Below the pieces are notes generated by a model that was not told the origin of the DNA, ran no database searches, and saw only the letters and a program-made list of their open reading frames with translations. Of a stretch of 64,000 bases of DNA, positions 9,074 through 17,764 are shown one piece after another. A program made the translations under genes and the position numbers. This DNA comes from Hanstruepera ponticola (lineage in GTDB: Bacteria; Bacteroidota; Bacteroidia; Flavobacteriales; Flavobacteriaceae): positions 496,001-560,000 of the forward strand of contig NZ_JABANC010000001.1 in assembly GCF_012931685.1 (NCBI RefSeq). The letters are read 5' to 3'. The stretch's first letter is position 1. Each line of letters begins with the position of its first letter.

Positions 9074-10744
9074 ATGGCATTTCAAAAATATATTCTGGGG
9101 CTTTTACTAGTAGCTGTTGTAACATCATGTGGGATTTCAAAATCATTGGAAGACACTCCAGATGTAAGCGCCTATAACCAAACTAAACCTGAACGTATTG
9201 CAACATCGGATTCCACCTATTATACAAAACAAGCTTATTTAGCAGCCAATAAGTATGGACAATGGGAGCTATTTGCTGAAGGAGATCCTTATCAAATTGG
9301 ATTGCAATCAGGAGCTCTTACACAAGAGCTATTTGAAGAACAAGAACGTGCCTTTTTGGGTAAGGTTGGTGAAATTGTCCCTTCAAAATTCAAGCAATAT
9401 TTACTTCGAAAAATTTTAGCATGGTACAACCGAAAAATGTATTTACATGTACCTGAAGAATATAAAGCAGAGATTTTGGGCTTATCAAAATATGCAGGTG
9501 ATGATTATGACTATGTTGCTGACGACTACTTGCGAATGCTTTACCTGCACAGCGCACATGATATTGGACATGCGCTTCAAGATTTAGCTTTAGTTGGTTG
9601 CTCCTCCTTTGCGGCTTGGGGTGAAAAAACCGAAGATGGTAGCTTGATAATTGGACGAAATTTTGATTTTTATGCTGGCGATGCCTTTGCCAAAAACAAA
9701 ATAATCGCTTTTATTAAGCCAACCAATGGTTATAAATTCATGTCGGTTACCTGGCCAGGTATGATAGGTGTTGTTTCAGGAATGAATGAAAAAGGCTTAA
9801 CCATAACGATTAATGCTGGAAAATCGGATGTACCTTGGTCGGCAAAAACGCCTATTTCCATACTTACGCGTGAGATTCTACAATATGCATCAACAATTGA
9901 TGAAGCCATTGAGATTGCTAAAAGAAGACAGGTTTTTGTGTCCGAATCTATATTGGTTGGTAGTGCCATAGATAACAAAGCTATAACCATTGAAGTATCA
10001 CCAGAGAATTTTGGTGTGTATCAGGTTGAAAACACAAACCAGTTAATTTGTTCCAATCATTTTCAAAGTGATGCCTATGCCAACGATGAAAACAACATAA
10101 AGCACATAGCCGAAAGTCACTCGCAATACCGATACGAGCGTATGGAAGAGCTGTTGAACGAAACCCAAAAACTCACTCCTCTAGCGGCTGTAGATATTTT
10201 ACGAAATACTAAAGGTTTGGAGGATAAATCCATTGGTTTTGGTAATGAAAAAGCATTAAATCAGCTACTGGCACATCATGCGATTGTGTTCAAACCACAA
10301 GAACAAGTGGTTTGGGTTTCTGCCAATCCTTATCAATTGGGTGCTTTTGTAGCCTATGACCTGAATACCGTTTTTCAGGAAGCTCCAAAAAATAAATCGG
10401 GTATATCTCTCCATAATGAAACCTTGACGATTGAAGTGGATCCTTTTCTTTATACAGACACCTATCAAAACTATGAACGTAATCGTGTGTTAAGTCGTGA
10501 AATTTCTAAAGCCATTTCGAACAACGAACACGTAAAACCTAAAACTTTAAAGGAATTTCAGAAAACCAATCCTGACTATTGGGAGGTATATTACATCATT
10601 GGAAAATACAATTACGAAAAAAAATATTACAGAGCTGCTTTAAATGCTTTTGAACGAGCAAAAACTAAAGAAATTACGACTGTACCAGATCGTGAGGAAA
10701 TAGATTTATATATTAAAAAAATTAAAAGACGATTGAACGAATGA
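9074..10744 (+). CDS. C45-type Ntn-hydrolase/acyltransferase lipoprotein
   Basis: The start at 9074 gives a lipoprotein signal (MAFQKYILGLLLVAVVTSCG) with the lipobox Cys at residue 19; an upstream in-frame ATG at 8972 would lie inside the oxygenase gene. The mature part resembles peptidase family C45 (acyl-CoA:6-aminopenicillanate acyltransferase-like). A Gly-Cys junction in LVGCSSFAAWG is the expected self-cleavage site that frees the N-terminal nucleophile Cys, followed by IIGRNFDFYAGDAF. The C-terminal 80 residues look TPR-like. It is a standard member of flexirubin-type clusters and could amidate, acylate or deacylate the pigment on the periplasmic side. Its stop overlaps the next ATG by 4 bases. 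Confidence 0.7.
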   Translation: MAFQKYILGLLLVAVVTSCGISKSLEDTPDVSAYNQTKPERIATSDSTYYTKQAYLAANKYGQWELFAEGDPYQIGLQSGALTQELFEEQERAFLGKVGEIVPSKFKQYLLRKILAWYNRKMYLHVPEEYKAEILGLSKYAGDDYDYVADDYLRMLYLHSAHDIGHALQDLALVGCSSFAAWGEKTEDGSLIIGRNFDFYAGDAFAKNKIIAFIKPTNGYKFMSVTWPGMIGVVSGMNEKGLTITINAGKSDVPWSAKTPISILTREILQYASTIDEAIEIAKRRQVFVSESILVGSAIDNKAITIEVSPENFGVYQVENTNQLICSNHFQSDAYANDENNIKHIAESHSQYRYERMEELLNETQKLTPLAAVDILRNTKGLEDKSIGFGNEKALNQLLAHHAIVFKPQEQVVWVSANPYQLGAFVAYDLNTVFQEAPKNKSGISLHNETLTIEVDPFLYTDTYQNYERNRVLSREISKAISNNEHVKPKTLKEFQKTNPDYWEVYYIIGKYNYEKKYYRAALNAFERAKTKEITTVPDREEIDLYIKKIKRRLNE

Positions 10745-12036
10745 TTCCAGATATAGAACTAGCGTCTAAAGAAACCATAAAAAAATTTCAAGAAGACAAA
10801 TTGCAAGATTTATTAGGTTACCTGAACAATAAATCTAATTATTATAAGCGTCTTTTTAAATCTCATGAAATTGACATTTCTAAAATTAAAACTTTAGAAG
10901 ATTTAGTTCAAATTCCTGTAACAACCAAAGATGATTTACAGCGCCATAATGACGATTTCCTTTGTGTATCTAAAGAAACCATTATTGATTATGTAACAAC
11001 TTCTGGAACATTGGGTGATCCTGTGATTTTTGCTCTTACCGATAACGATTTAAATCGATTAGCTTACAACGAAGCCATATCCTTTGCCTGTTCCGGTGTT
11101 ACAAAAACAGATGTGATGCAGTTAATGACAACCATAGATAGACGTTTTATGGCAGGTCTTGCCTATTTTTTGGGAGCCAGAGAATTGGGTGCTGGTATCA
11201 TTCGTGTTGGAGCAGGAATCCCAGAATTACAATGGGATTCTATATTAAAATTTAAACCAACCTATTTGATTGCAGTCCCTTCTTTTTTATTGAAACTTAT
11301 TGAATATGCTAAAAATCATGGTATTGATGTTAACCAATCAGGTGTTAAAGGTGCTATTTGTATTGGCGAACCATTAAGAAACCAAGATTTTACATTAAAT
11401 ACCCTATCAAAAAAAATTACTGAAAGCTGGAATATTGCATTGTATTCAACCTATGCTTCAACCGAAATGAATACGGCCTTCAACGAGTGTGAAGCGCAAC
11501 AAGGTGGTCATCATCACCCAGAACTAATAATAGCTGAAATTTTGGATGATGATAATAACCCAGTTACCAATGGCGAAATAGGCGAATTGACCATAACTAC
11601 TTTAGGTGTGGAAGGTATGCCATTGTTACGTTTTAAAACAGGCGATATGGTAACAGCACATACCGAAGCCTGCACATGCGGCCGAAACACCATGCGTTTG
11701 GGTCCTGTGGTTGGGCGCAAAAAGCAAATGATAAAATATAAGGGTACAACCTTATATCCGCCTGCCATGAACAATATTTTGAATGACTTTTCTGAAGTTC
11801 AAGGCTATGTCATTGAAATCTCAAAAAACACGATTGGCACTGATGAAATTTGCATAAAAATAGCCTCAAAAAATCCTAATGATAAGCTATTATCCAATAT
11901 CAAAGACCACTTTAGGGCCAAGTTACGGGTTTCTCCTACTATTGAGTTTCATGATAAGGAAACCATCCAAAAATTGCAGTTTCCTGTTATGAGCCGAAAA
12001 CCTATTTTGTTGATTGATAAACGTAAACTGGATTAA
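10741..12036 (+). CDS. Adenylate-forming ligase, phenylacetate-CoA-ligase-like
   Basis: The 431-residue protein has the layout of the PaaK/coenzyme F390 synthetase group. It shows the P-loop-like DYVTTSGTLGDPVIFALT, the A5-type segment YSTYASTEMNTAFNEC, the acceptor region LLRFKTGDMV, a CTCGRN cysteine pair, and GRKKQMIKYKGTTLYPPAM before a C-terminal ACT-like lid domain. Such enzymes activate aryl or acyl carboxylates as AMP esters and pass them to CoA or an ACP thiol. At the end of a pigment operon it is a good candidate for activating the aromatic starter, though a ligase for another aryl acid is equally possible. ATG overlaps the C45 stop (ATGA). Confidence 0.75.
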   Translation: MIPDIELASKETIKKFQEDKLQDLLGYLNNKSNYYKRLFKSHEIDISKIKTLEDLVQIPVTTKDDLQRHNDDFLCVSKETIIDYVTTSGTLGDPVIFALTDNDLNRLAYNEAISFACSGVTKTDVMQLMTTIDRRFMAGLAYFLGARELGAGIIRVGAGIPELQWDSILKFKPTYLIAVPSFLLKLIEYAKNHGIDVNQSGVKGAICIGEPLRNQDFTLNTLSKKITESWNIALYSTYASTEMNTAFNECEAQQGGHHHPELIIAEILDDDNNPVTNGEIGELTITTLGVEGMPLLRFKTGDMVTAHTEACTCGRNTMRLGPVVGRKKQMIKYKGTTLYPPAMNNILNDFSEVQGYVIEISKNTIGTDEICIKIASKNPNDKLLSNIKDHFRAKLRVSPTIEFHDKETIQKLQFPVMSRKPILLIDKRKLD

Positions 12037-12091
12037 TTAATCTAATAAAAACTCTCTGTTATAGTGATGTTAAATCCATAAAAACTACAGA

Positions 12092-12120
12092 TTAAATTTG
12101 TAATTTGAATGCAAATTTAA
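12092..12120 (+). promoter_or_regulatory. Perfect 9-bp inverted repeat directly before the propeller gene
   Basis: Arms TTAAATTTG (12092-12100) and CAAATTTAA (12112-12120) are exact reverse complements separated by 11 bases, ending 3 bases before the ATG at 12124. There is no T-run and little GC, so it is not a usual terminator. It would sit over the start of transcription or the ribosome entry site, so an operator or a translation-blocking hairpin are both possible. AT-rich DNA produces such dyads by chance more easily than average. Confidence 0.3.
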
Positions 12121-12123
12121 GTT

Positions 12124-13053
12124 ATGAAACGATTTAAACTTTTAATCATTCTTTTATTTTTTGGAGTAATTTTTAAAGCTGAAGCACATCCTTCATGGGG
12201 AATTGTTGTTGATGATAATGGTTGTATTTATTTTGCAGATGTCATGCATAATGGTGATGGAACGCTTTGGCGAATTGACCCAAACTCAAATGAATTGGAA
12301 GCTATATTTACCAATTTTCACGCACATCAAATCTATTTAAAAAACAACGAGATTGTAGCAGCCATTGCCAAATGGCGTTCTGGAGAAATTGAAGGTGAAG
12401 GTCATAATTATCTATTTAAGTATGAGCAAAACATTAAGAAATTAGACACCCTATTATTCACGGATGACTGGGATGAATTTCACGGTCAGGTATTTGCCGC
12501 TTCTAATGATTTAAAAAATGTTTATTTTGCTTTTAATAAACAAATTCACTTAAAATCTTTAAATGGTAAAACGGCAACGCTATTACCAAGAAAATTCGAC
12601 AGAATTAGCACGTTGACAACTGACTCAAATAACAACCTTTGGATTACAGATTCAAAATATAAAAACGGTACATTATTTAAATGGTCAAGTGCCGATGGAC
12701 TCATCGAGATTGCCAATAACTTAATACCTCAAGAGCCTAAAAATCCCATTTTTGATGAACCACACCATCAAATGTTTTATGGTATTTCGTTTGACAAGTC
12801 AGGCAACCCGCTTGTTACTGAAAATGCCAATCGCTCAATTCAATCAATTAACGATAATGGTGATGTAAAATCTGTATACTCATCTGAATTACATTGGAGC
12901 CCGAATGGCGTATATTATAAAAATGGCCATTACTATATTATGGAAACTGGTTATAATAAAAAACACTTGGGTCCTAGAATTATTATTACGGACATAAACT
13001 TCAAACCTATACGAATACTAGATATTGATTTTGCTCAAAAACGTTTGAGATAA
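12124..13053 (+). CDS. Secreted NHL/SMP-30-like beta-propeller protein
   Basis: A signal peptide (MKRFKLLIILLFFGVIFKAEA) is followed by propeller-type repeats, each with a W or Y-x-D turn: GIVVDDNGCIYFADVMH, NNLWITDSKYKNGTLFKW, GISFDKSGNPLVTEN, and HWSPNGVYYKNGHYYIMETG. The last of these resembles the SMP-30/gluconolactonase/strictosidine-synthase group. At 309 residues it fits a six-bladed propeller. No catalytic metal ligands could be assigned with confidence, so binding rather than catalysis is just as likely. It follows the pigment operon by 87 bases and may be its own transcript. Confidence 0.6.
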   Translation: MKRFKLLIILLFFGVIFKAEAHPSWGIVVDDNGCIYFADVMHNGDGTLWRIDPNSNELEAIFTNFHAHQIYLKNNEIVAAIAKWRSGEIEGEGHNYLFKYEQNIKKLDTLLFTDDWDEFHGQVFAASNDLKNVYFAFNKQIHLKSLNGKTATLLPRKFDRISTLTTDSNNNLWITDSKYKNGTLFKWSSADGLIEIANNLIPQEPKNPIFDEPHHQMFYGISFDKSGNPLVTENANRSIQSINDNGDVKSVYSSELHWSPNGVYYKNGHYYIMETGYNKKHLGPRIIITDINFKPIRILDIDFAQKRLR

Positions 13054-13216
13054 GTATATTAATTTAACAAAACGAAGCTAAAAAAACTTTGTATATAGAT
13101 TGTAATGTGTTTTCAAAAACCATTTAGTTTGTCACTGAAAAATTTGTTCAGCACGAAATCACTTTGGCTGATAGTTTAAATCATACTTTGTAGTATCTTT
13201 TTAGAAATTTTTTAAA

Positions 13217-14332
13217 ATGAAACGGACTTTAGTCAAATTTAGAAATAGTAGGTTTCGCCAATTTTTAAAAAGGCATGAAAAGTATGCGCCCATTATATTT
13301 TTTATTGGAGGTTTTATTTTTGATTCCCTTACTTTAGGAAGAATTGATAGACTTTACGACTTAATTGTTCTTTCTTCTCATATGACTCTTTTAAGCATCA
13401 TGCTTTATATCTATAATTTAGCTGATGATAATAAATGGGAGAACACCTTTCTAGAACGCTATCAAATTTACTTTCCTTTAGCCATTCAATTCTTTTTTGG
13501 TGGTCTGTCAAGTGCTTTTGTAATTTATTTTTCCAGAAGTGTATCACTTTCTAAAACGGCTATTTTCTTTATCCTGTTGGTCATACTATTACTAACAAAT
13601 GAGTTACTAAAAAAACGAATTTCAAATAAATACTTACAATTCGGGATATATTCTTTCATAAGTTTTACTTTCTTCTCCTTTATGGTTCCCGTTTTTTACA
13701 AAGAGGTTAGTAAAGAGGTTTTTATAATCTCTGGATTAATAAGTTTAATCGTGACTGTGATTTTAATAACTATCATATATAAAAGCAGTCCTAGTACACG
13801 TGCAGAAATAAACCTAAAAAAAGTAATGAGTCTTGTTTTTGGTATTTACTTTACATTAAACTTGTTCTATTTTTTTAAACTTATTCCTCCAGTCCCTTTA
13901 GCACTAAATGAAGGCATCGTAGCACATAATATTAAAATTGAGAATGGTAATTATTACATTACTTATGAAGCTGATGATTGGTTTATATTTTGGCGTGACC
14001 ACAAGTTAGAATACATTCATGATAATGGTTCGAAAGTTTATATATTTTCATCTTTATTTGCTCCTACAGATTTAAAGGAATCTGTTTTTCATAGATGGAA
14101 GTGGTTTGATCCTGAAACAAATTCTTGGAATAAGGTCGAGGATATTGGGTTTGAAATTTTTGGAGGAAGAGATGATGGTTTTAGAGGATATACCTTCAAA
14201 CAGAATGTGAAAGAGGGTCTATGGAAAGTAGAAGTTATTACTGATGAAGAATTAGTTATTGGTGTTATTGATTTTGAAATAATTACTGATTCAAATCTAA
14301 AACCAAAACGTTTAAAAACTCGAAAATATTAA
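13217..14332 (+). CDS. Multi-span membrane protein with C-terminal DUF2914 domain
   Basis: Residues 20-235 contain about seven hydrophobic segments (for example YAPIIFFIGGFIFDSLTLG and KTAIFFILLVILLLTNELL). Residues 255-360 are a DUF2914-type domain recognisable by HRWKWFDPETNSWN and GFRGYTFKQNVKEGLWKVEV. The DUF2914 part would face the periplasm. I know of no biochemical role for this family. It stands alone, with 163 bases upstream and a short gap to the DinB-like gene downstream. The membrane topology is clear; the function is open. Confidence 0.65.
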   Translation: MKRTLVKFRNSRFRQFLKRHEKYAPIIFFIGGFIFDSLTLGRIDRLYDLIVLSSHMTLLSIMLYIYNLADDNKWENTFLERYQIYFPLAIQFFFGGLSSAFVIYFSRSVSLSKTAIFFILLVILLLTNELLKKRISNKYLQFGIYSFISFTFFSFMVPVFYKEVSKEVFIISGLISLIVTVILITIIYKSSPSTRAEINLKKVMSLVFGIYFTLNLFYFFKLIPPVPLALNEGIVAHNIKIENGNYYITYEADDWFIFWRDHKLEYIHDNGSKVYIFSSLFAPTDLKESVFHRWKWFDPETNSWNKVEDIGFEIFGGRDDGFRGYTFKQNVKEGLWKVEVITDEELVIGVIDFEIITDSNLKPKRLKTRKY

Positions 14333-14363
14333 CATGGTAATATCCTAACTAAAACGTTTAATT

Positions 14364-14858
14364 ATGGAAAGTGCACAGAAATTAGCCAGCCGGTTCAGAG
14401 AAGTTATTTTAAATGGCACTTGGATAGCCAATACTAATTACCAAGACCAACTATCCAATATCACATGGCAACAAGCCATAACAAAAGTTAGCTCATTGAA
14501 TACAATTGCGCTTTTGGCTTTTCACATAAACTATTATATAGCAGGTGTGATGAATGTATTTAAAGGCGGTAACCTTGAAATTCACGATAAATACAGTTTT
14601 GATATGCCAGAGATAACTTCAGAAAACGAATGGAATAAACTACTCAAAACCATGATGCAAAATGCCGAAGCCTTTGCAAAATATGTTGAAGAAATGAGCG
14701 AAGAACAATTAGATAATACCTTTGTTGATCCAAAATATGGTAGTTATCGTCGGAACATTGAAGCCTTAATCGAACATAGCTATTATCATTTAGGACAGGT
14801 ATCGTTAATTAGAAAAATGATTGAGAGTAAAAATAAAGGAAATACTATTTCTGCCTAA
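14364..14858 (+). CDS. DinB/DUF1572-like four-helix protein
   Basis: The 164-residue protein is predicted to be mostly helical and fits the DinB/DUF1572 superfamily. It shows two of the histidines expected for the metal site: one in LLAFHINYYIAG (helix 2) and one in EHSYYHLGQVSLIRKMI near the C-terminus, a typical DinB ending. Members include thiol transferases and metal-dependent enzymes, and many have no known role. No signal peptide is present, so it is cytoplasmic. Its stop codon abuts the convergent YceI gene with no spacing at all. Confidence 0.65.
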   Translation: MESAQKLASRFREVILNGTWIANTNYQDQLSNITWQQAITKVSSLNTIALLAFHINYYIAGVMNVFKGGNLEIHDKYSFDMPEITSENEWNKLLKTMMQNAEAFAKYVEEMSEEQLDNTFVDPKYGSYRRNIEALIEHSYYHLGQVSLIRKMIESKNKGNTISA

Positions 14859-15398
14859 TCACTTCTTAAACAATTCAAATTCAAAAGTTACGGCAACTTC
14901 ATTAGACAGTTTATTGCTAACAATTTTTGGGATTTCAATTTTAAAATCTGATGCGAGTACGTTAAAGCTTCCAGTAAGCTTCAAAACATTTTCAATTTCC
15001 GATAAAGTTACTTTAATGTCCTTTAAAGATTTAGAAACACCGTGAAACGTTAATGTTCCATCAATAGTAAACGTATTATTCAACTCTTTTGTTGAGAAAT
15101 TATTAAAAGCCCCTTTAAATGTTGCTTTGGGATAGGTGTTTGACTCGGCATAATTTTCATTAAAATGCTCTTCCATTAAAGCGTTTTTAAACCGGAACCC
15201 TTTTACCATAATCAACGCAGCAAATTCACCGTTTTCGGTATTTAAAATAGCTGTTGTTGATGTATTTGTTGCTTTAACCTCCTCAAAAGATGGCACCGAG
15301 GCTTCAAAAGTTACACTCCCTGTTTTGGTCATATACTTACTTTGAGCCTGAACAAGCATTCCAAAGCACAATAAAATGATAGATGCAATTTTTTTCAT
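14859..15398 (-). CDS. YceI-family periplasmic lipocalin-like protein
   Basis: A signal peptide (MKKIASIILLCFGMLVQAQS) leads into a 155-residue eight-stranded barrel of the YceI type. Characteristic pieces are GSVTFEASVPSFEEVKATN near the mature N-terminus, YPKATFKGAF in the middle and GTLTFHGVSKSLKDIKV. YceI proteins bind isoprenoid or fatty-acid-like ligands in the periplasm. It is the last gene of a minus-strand row with a haem lipoprotein, a DUF5777 barrel and a cupredoxin. That neighbourhood suggests a periplasmic or outer-membrane redox function; no direct evidence for a ligand exists in the sequence. Confidence 0.8.
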   Translation of the reverse strand: MKKIASIILLCFGMLVQAQSKYMTKTGSVTFEASVPSFEEVKATNTSTTAILNTENGEFAALIMVKGFRFKNALMEEHFNENYAESNTYPKATFKGAFNNFSTKELNNTFTIDGTLTFHGVSKSLKDIKVTLSEIENVLKLTGSFNVLASDFKIEIPKIVSNKLSNEVAVTFEFELFKK

Positions 15399-15411
15399 AA
15401 TAAATATTTTG

Positions 15412-15777
15412 TTATTCTTCTTGAAGACCTTCTGCTTCCCATAATATAACCGTATCGATTAAGTTTTGTGGTAACCTAGGTCCTCCAAAAGGCATTAGAA
15501 ACCCTAAATTATCTGATGATATCCTAGCTATTAGATCTCTATTCTGAACGGCATCCCTAACATTTTCATAAGTTATTAATGACATAGGTGCTCCATTCAC
15601 TGGTGGATTGGAATGACAATCAATACAATTGTTATCTATAATACTTTTTACATGACCTATGTAAGTTATTGTGTCATCAGGTATAGGTGTGTTTTCAATT
15701 AAATCATCTTCACTTACAGAAGTGCATCCATAAAAAACTAAAATTCCAAAAGTTATTATTACAAGTTTTGCTTTCAT
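15412..15777 (-). CDS. Small c-type haem lipoprotein
   Basis: ATG at 15777 (preferred over TTG at 15786) gives a lipoprotein signal ending in LVFYGCTS. One haem-attachment motif CIDCHS is followed by NPPVNGAPMSLITYENV and, toward the end, a Met-rich LGFLMPFGGPRLPQ that can supply the sixth iron ligand. At 121 residues it is the size of a monohaem cytochrome domain, as found in Bacteroidota electron-transfer lipoproteins. It lies 13 bases before YceI and directly after the DUF5777 gene. Electron transfer at the outer periplasm is likely; the redox partner may be the nearby cupredoxin. Confidence 0.75.
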   Translation of the reverse strand: MKAKLVIITFGILVFYGCTSVSEDDLIENTPIPDDTITYIGHVKSIIDNNCIDCHSNPPVNGAPMSLITYENVRDAVQNRDLIARISSDNLGFLMPFGGPRLPQNLIDTVILWEAEGLQEE

Positions 15778-15786
15778 GATTTTCAA

Positions 15787-16635
15787 TTAAAATACGCGAC
15801 TTAAATTAAATCCAAAATAAATATCTCCTTCGCTCCAATCACCTGTTGACTGACCCAAAAATGTATTGGTATTCATAGGTTGTGCATTGGTAAAATGCAT
15901 TTGAAACACATGACCTCCAGTTTCTAAATCTATTCCTATGGACAGCGGATTTCTAAATGGTGAATCAGAGGCTCTATTTAAGTGCCAACCATAATCGGCA
16001 TTTAGAGACCAACGCTTACCTAACTTATACCGACCACCAAAACCTAGTGCGAACTGGGAATTATCTTGATCGTTAATCATCACATAGTTGTCATGAAAAA
16101 AAGTTGGTGCAAATTCCAGAGATAATTTTTCAGACATTTTTCTTGAAATCAACATTTGAACAGTATATCCCAACCGGTGTTTAAACTCCAGCTTGGGTAG
16201 ATTATCCTCATCCAAAGCTGTGTTGATTAAAATGGAATTAAAGCCAACTAATGTAAACGGGAAACCATTATCCTCTTGCCTCAACAGGCGATATTTTAAG
16301 GACCCTTCATAAATTTTCTGATAGGAGCTCCTAGAAACTCCAATATTAAAACCATCAGAAATACCATATATAAAATTCAACCTAGTAACGGCATCATCCA
16401 ATCCAAAAAACGTGTCAAATCCATTTTTTACACTTCCAAACCTGTGTGCTACAACTAATGTAAACTCCTTTTTTGCAACCAATTTTGTTGATTCAAAATT
16501 TACGATTTTAAGTCCTTTAAAAGCAGCGGAAGTATAGGAATGAGAAACAGAATCAGTATCTATTTCATCAAGTAGATCTTCTTGAGCAAATAAGCTCATT
16601 GGCAATAAAATTATTATGACCCATAATGTTTTCAT
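15787..16635 (-). CDS. DUF5777 outer-membrane beta-barrel protein
   Basis: ATG at 16635 is chosen because it begins a normal signal peptide (MKTLWVIIILLPMSLFAQ); the in-frame codon at 16665 adds ten charged residues. The mature part matches the DUF5777 family: FKGLKIVNFESTKLVAKKEFTL is not quoted fully here, but its core NFESTKLVAKKEF is diagnostic, followed by HRFG and FFGLDDAVTRLNFIYGIS. The C-terminus (YFGFNLSRVF) ends in Phe, as outer-membrane barrels do. The family commonly neighbours cytochrome and YceI genes in Flavobacteria. Its transport or structural role is unknown. Confidence 0.75.
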   Translation of the reverse strand: MKTLWVIIILLPMSLFAQEDLLDEIDTDSVSHSYTSAAFKGLKIVNFESTKLVAKKEFTLVVAHRFGSVKNGFDTFFGLDDAVTRLNFIYGISDGFNIGVSRSSYQKIYEGSLKYRLLRQEDNGFPFTLVGFNSILINTALDEDNLPKLEFKHRLGYTVQMLISRKMSEKLSLEFAPTFFHDNYVMINDQDNSQFALGFGGRYKLGKRWSLNADYGWHLNRASDSPFRNPLSIGIDLETGGHVFQMHFTNAQPMNTNTFLGQSTGDWSEGDIYFGFNLSRVF

Positions 16636-16668
16636 AATGATATTGATATTGAATTTGACACGCATTAT

Positions 16669-17262
16669 CTACTGAATAATTAATCTTTTGGTAATTATGT
16701 TTTTGTCAAGTTCAAATCTGATTAAGTACATCCCAGATTTAATACTTGAAACATCTACTTCAATCATACTTTCTCTGTTTTCTATGGTGTTAGTCAGCAC
16801 AGTTTTTCCTGTTAAGTCAATTATATACAAGTTTCCGTTTGTATAGTTTTGAGGTAAAGCGATTTTTAAATTGGCGTGTACAGGATTTGGAGTTAGTCTA
16901 ACTGATACCTCTTCAAATTCATCGATACTTAACCCTTCTTGAACAGTAATAACACCTGACATGTTATTTGCTCCATGAATCCCGCAGAAATAAGGATTTA
17001 CCCCTTCAACAGTAAAAGTATATGAATAGGTCTGTCCTAAACCTGTTAAGATTGGGCTGCTAAATGTTTCTGTACTACCTGTATTACTCTCAACAGTATG
17101 AGGCACTTCGTCTGTCCATGTCCATCTTACAGTATCTCCAATATCAATAGTTAAATCGGCTTCAGGACTTTCAAATCCTCTTTCCCAGATTAAATCGTGC
17201 GTTGTTTGAGCATGTAATCCAATGGTCATTGAGATTGCAAGCATTAGTAATTTTGTTTTCAT
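16669..17262 (-). CDS. T9SS-sorted cupredoxin (plastocyanin-like blue copper protein)
   Basis: A signal peptide (MKTKLLMLAISMTIGLHAQ) precedes a cupredoxin domain at residues 25-110. The copper ligands are visible as His in VPHTVES, then Cys, His and Met in PYFCGIHGANNMSGVITV. Residues 120-197 are a type IX secretion sorting domain (VRLTPNPVHANLKI ... SGMYLIRFELDKNIITKRLIIQ). The protein is therefore expected to be exported across the outer membrane and cell-surface attached or released. It heads a row with DUF5777, a haem lipoprotein and YceI. Electron transfer or copper binding at the surface is inferred from the ligands. Confidence 0.8.
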   Translation of the reverse strand: MKTKLLMLAISMTIGLHAQTTHDLIWERGFESPEADLTIDIGDTVRWTWTDEVPHTVESNTGSTETFSSPILTGLGQTYSYTFTVEGVNPYFCGIHGANNMSGVITVQEGLSIDEFEEVSVRLTPNPVHANLKIALPQNYTNGNLYIIDLTGKTVLTNTIENRESMIEVDVSSIKSGMYLIRFELDKNIITKRLIIQ

Positions 17263-17277
17263 AATTTATGGTTTTAA

Positions 17278-17658
17278 TTAATTAATAATATGGCATTGGT
17301 CTAGTTTAATTTCTTCCAATAAATCATCATAGCCCAAAAACCTTCCCTTTATTGTGATGTTATTTGATTCTTTTAATTTAGGATTTAGTCTTTCTTCAAA
17401 TTGACAAAACACGACATTGTCTATTACAACACTGTGAACATCAACATGTGAGATATATCCGAATACCGTAATTGTTTTATCTAAATATTTGGATTCAGAA
17501 TCATCTGAATTAATCTGAAACTCTTCAATAAGGTTTTGGGAAGACACCTTATAAATTGATTTTTCAGTCTGAATATCTCTGTGATCTTGATATAAATAAT
17601 TATATCCAAAAACCCCTAAAAGAATAAGTATTGATATTATAATGCTCCATTTGCGCAT
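17278..17658 (-). CDS. OB-fold tRNA_anti-like membrane-anchored protein
   Basis: The protein has one N-terminal membrane segment (WSIIISILILLGVFGYNYLY) and a 90-residue soluble part. The soluble part, with YLDKTITVFGYISHVDVHSVVIDN and NITIKGRFLGYDDLLEEIKLDQC, matches the tRNA_anti-like OB-fold group common in Bacteroidota. It would sit in the periplasm, anchored to the inner membrane. Fifteen bases separate it from the cupredoxin gene downstream, so it is probably the first gene of that row. The family has no established role despite its name. Confidence 0.6.
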   Translation of the reverse strand: MRKWSIIISILILLGVFGYNYLYQDHRDIQTEKSIYKVSSQNLIEEFQINSDDSESKYLDKTITVFGYISHVDVHSVVIDNVVFCQFEERLNPKLKESNNITIKGRFLGYDDLLEEIKLDQCHIIN

Positions 17659-17764
17659 ACATAGTATGTTTTAAAAACTGCCCCAACTAATTTCCAAATT
17701 GGAGCAGTTGCTATTAATCAATAATTTGGGAGCAAATAAAGTAGGCTTTACTGTTTATTATTTG

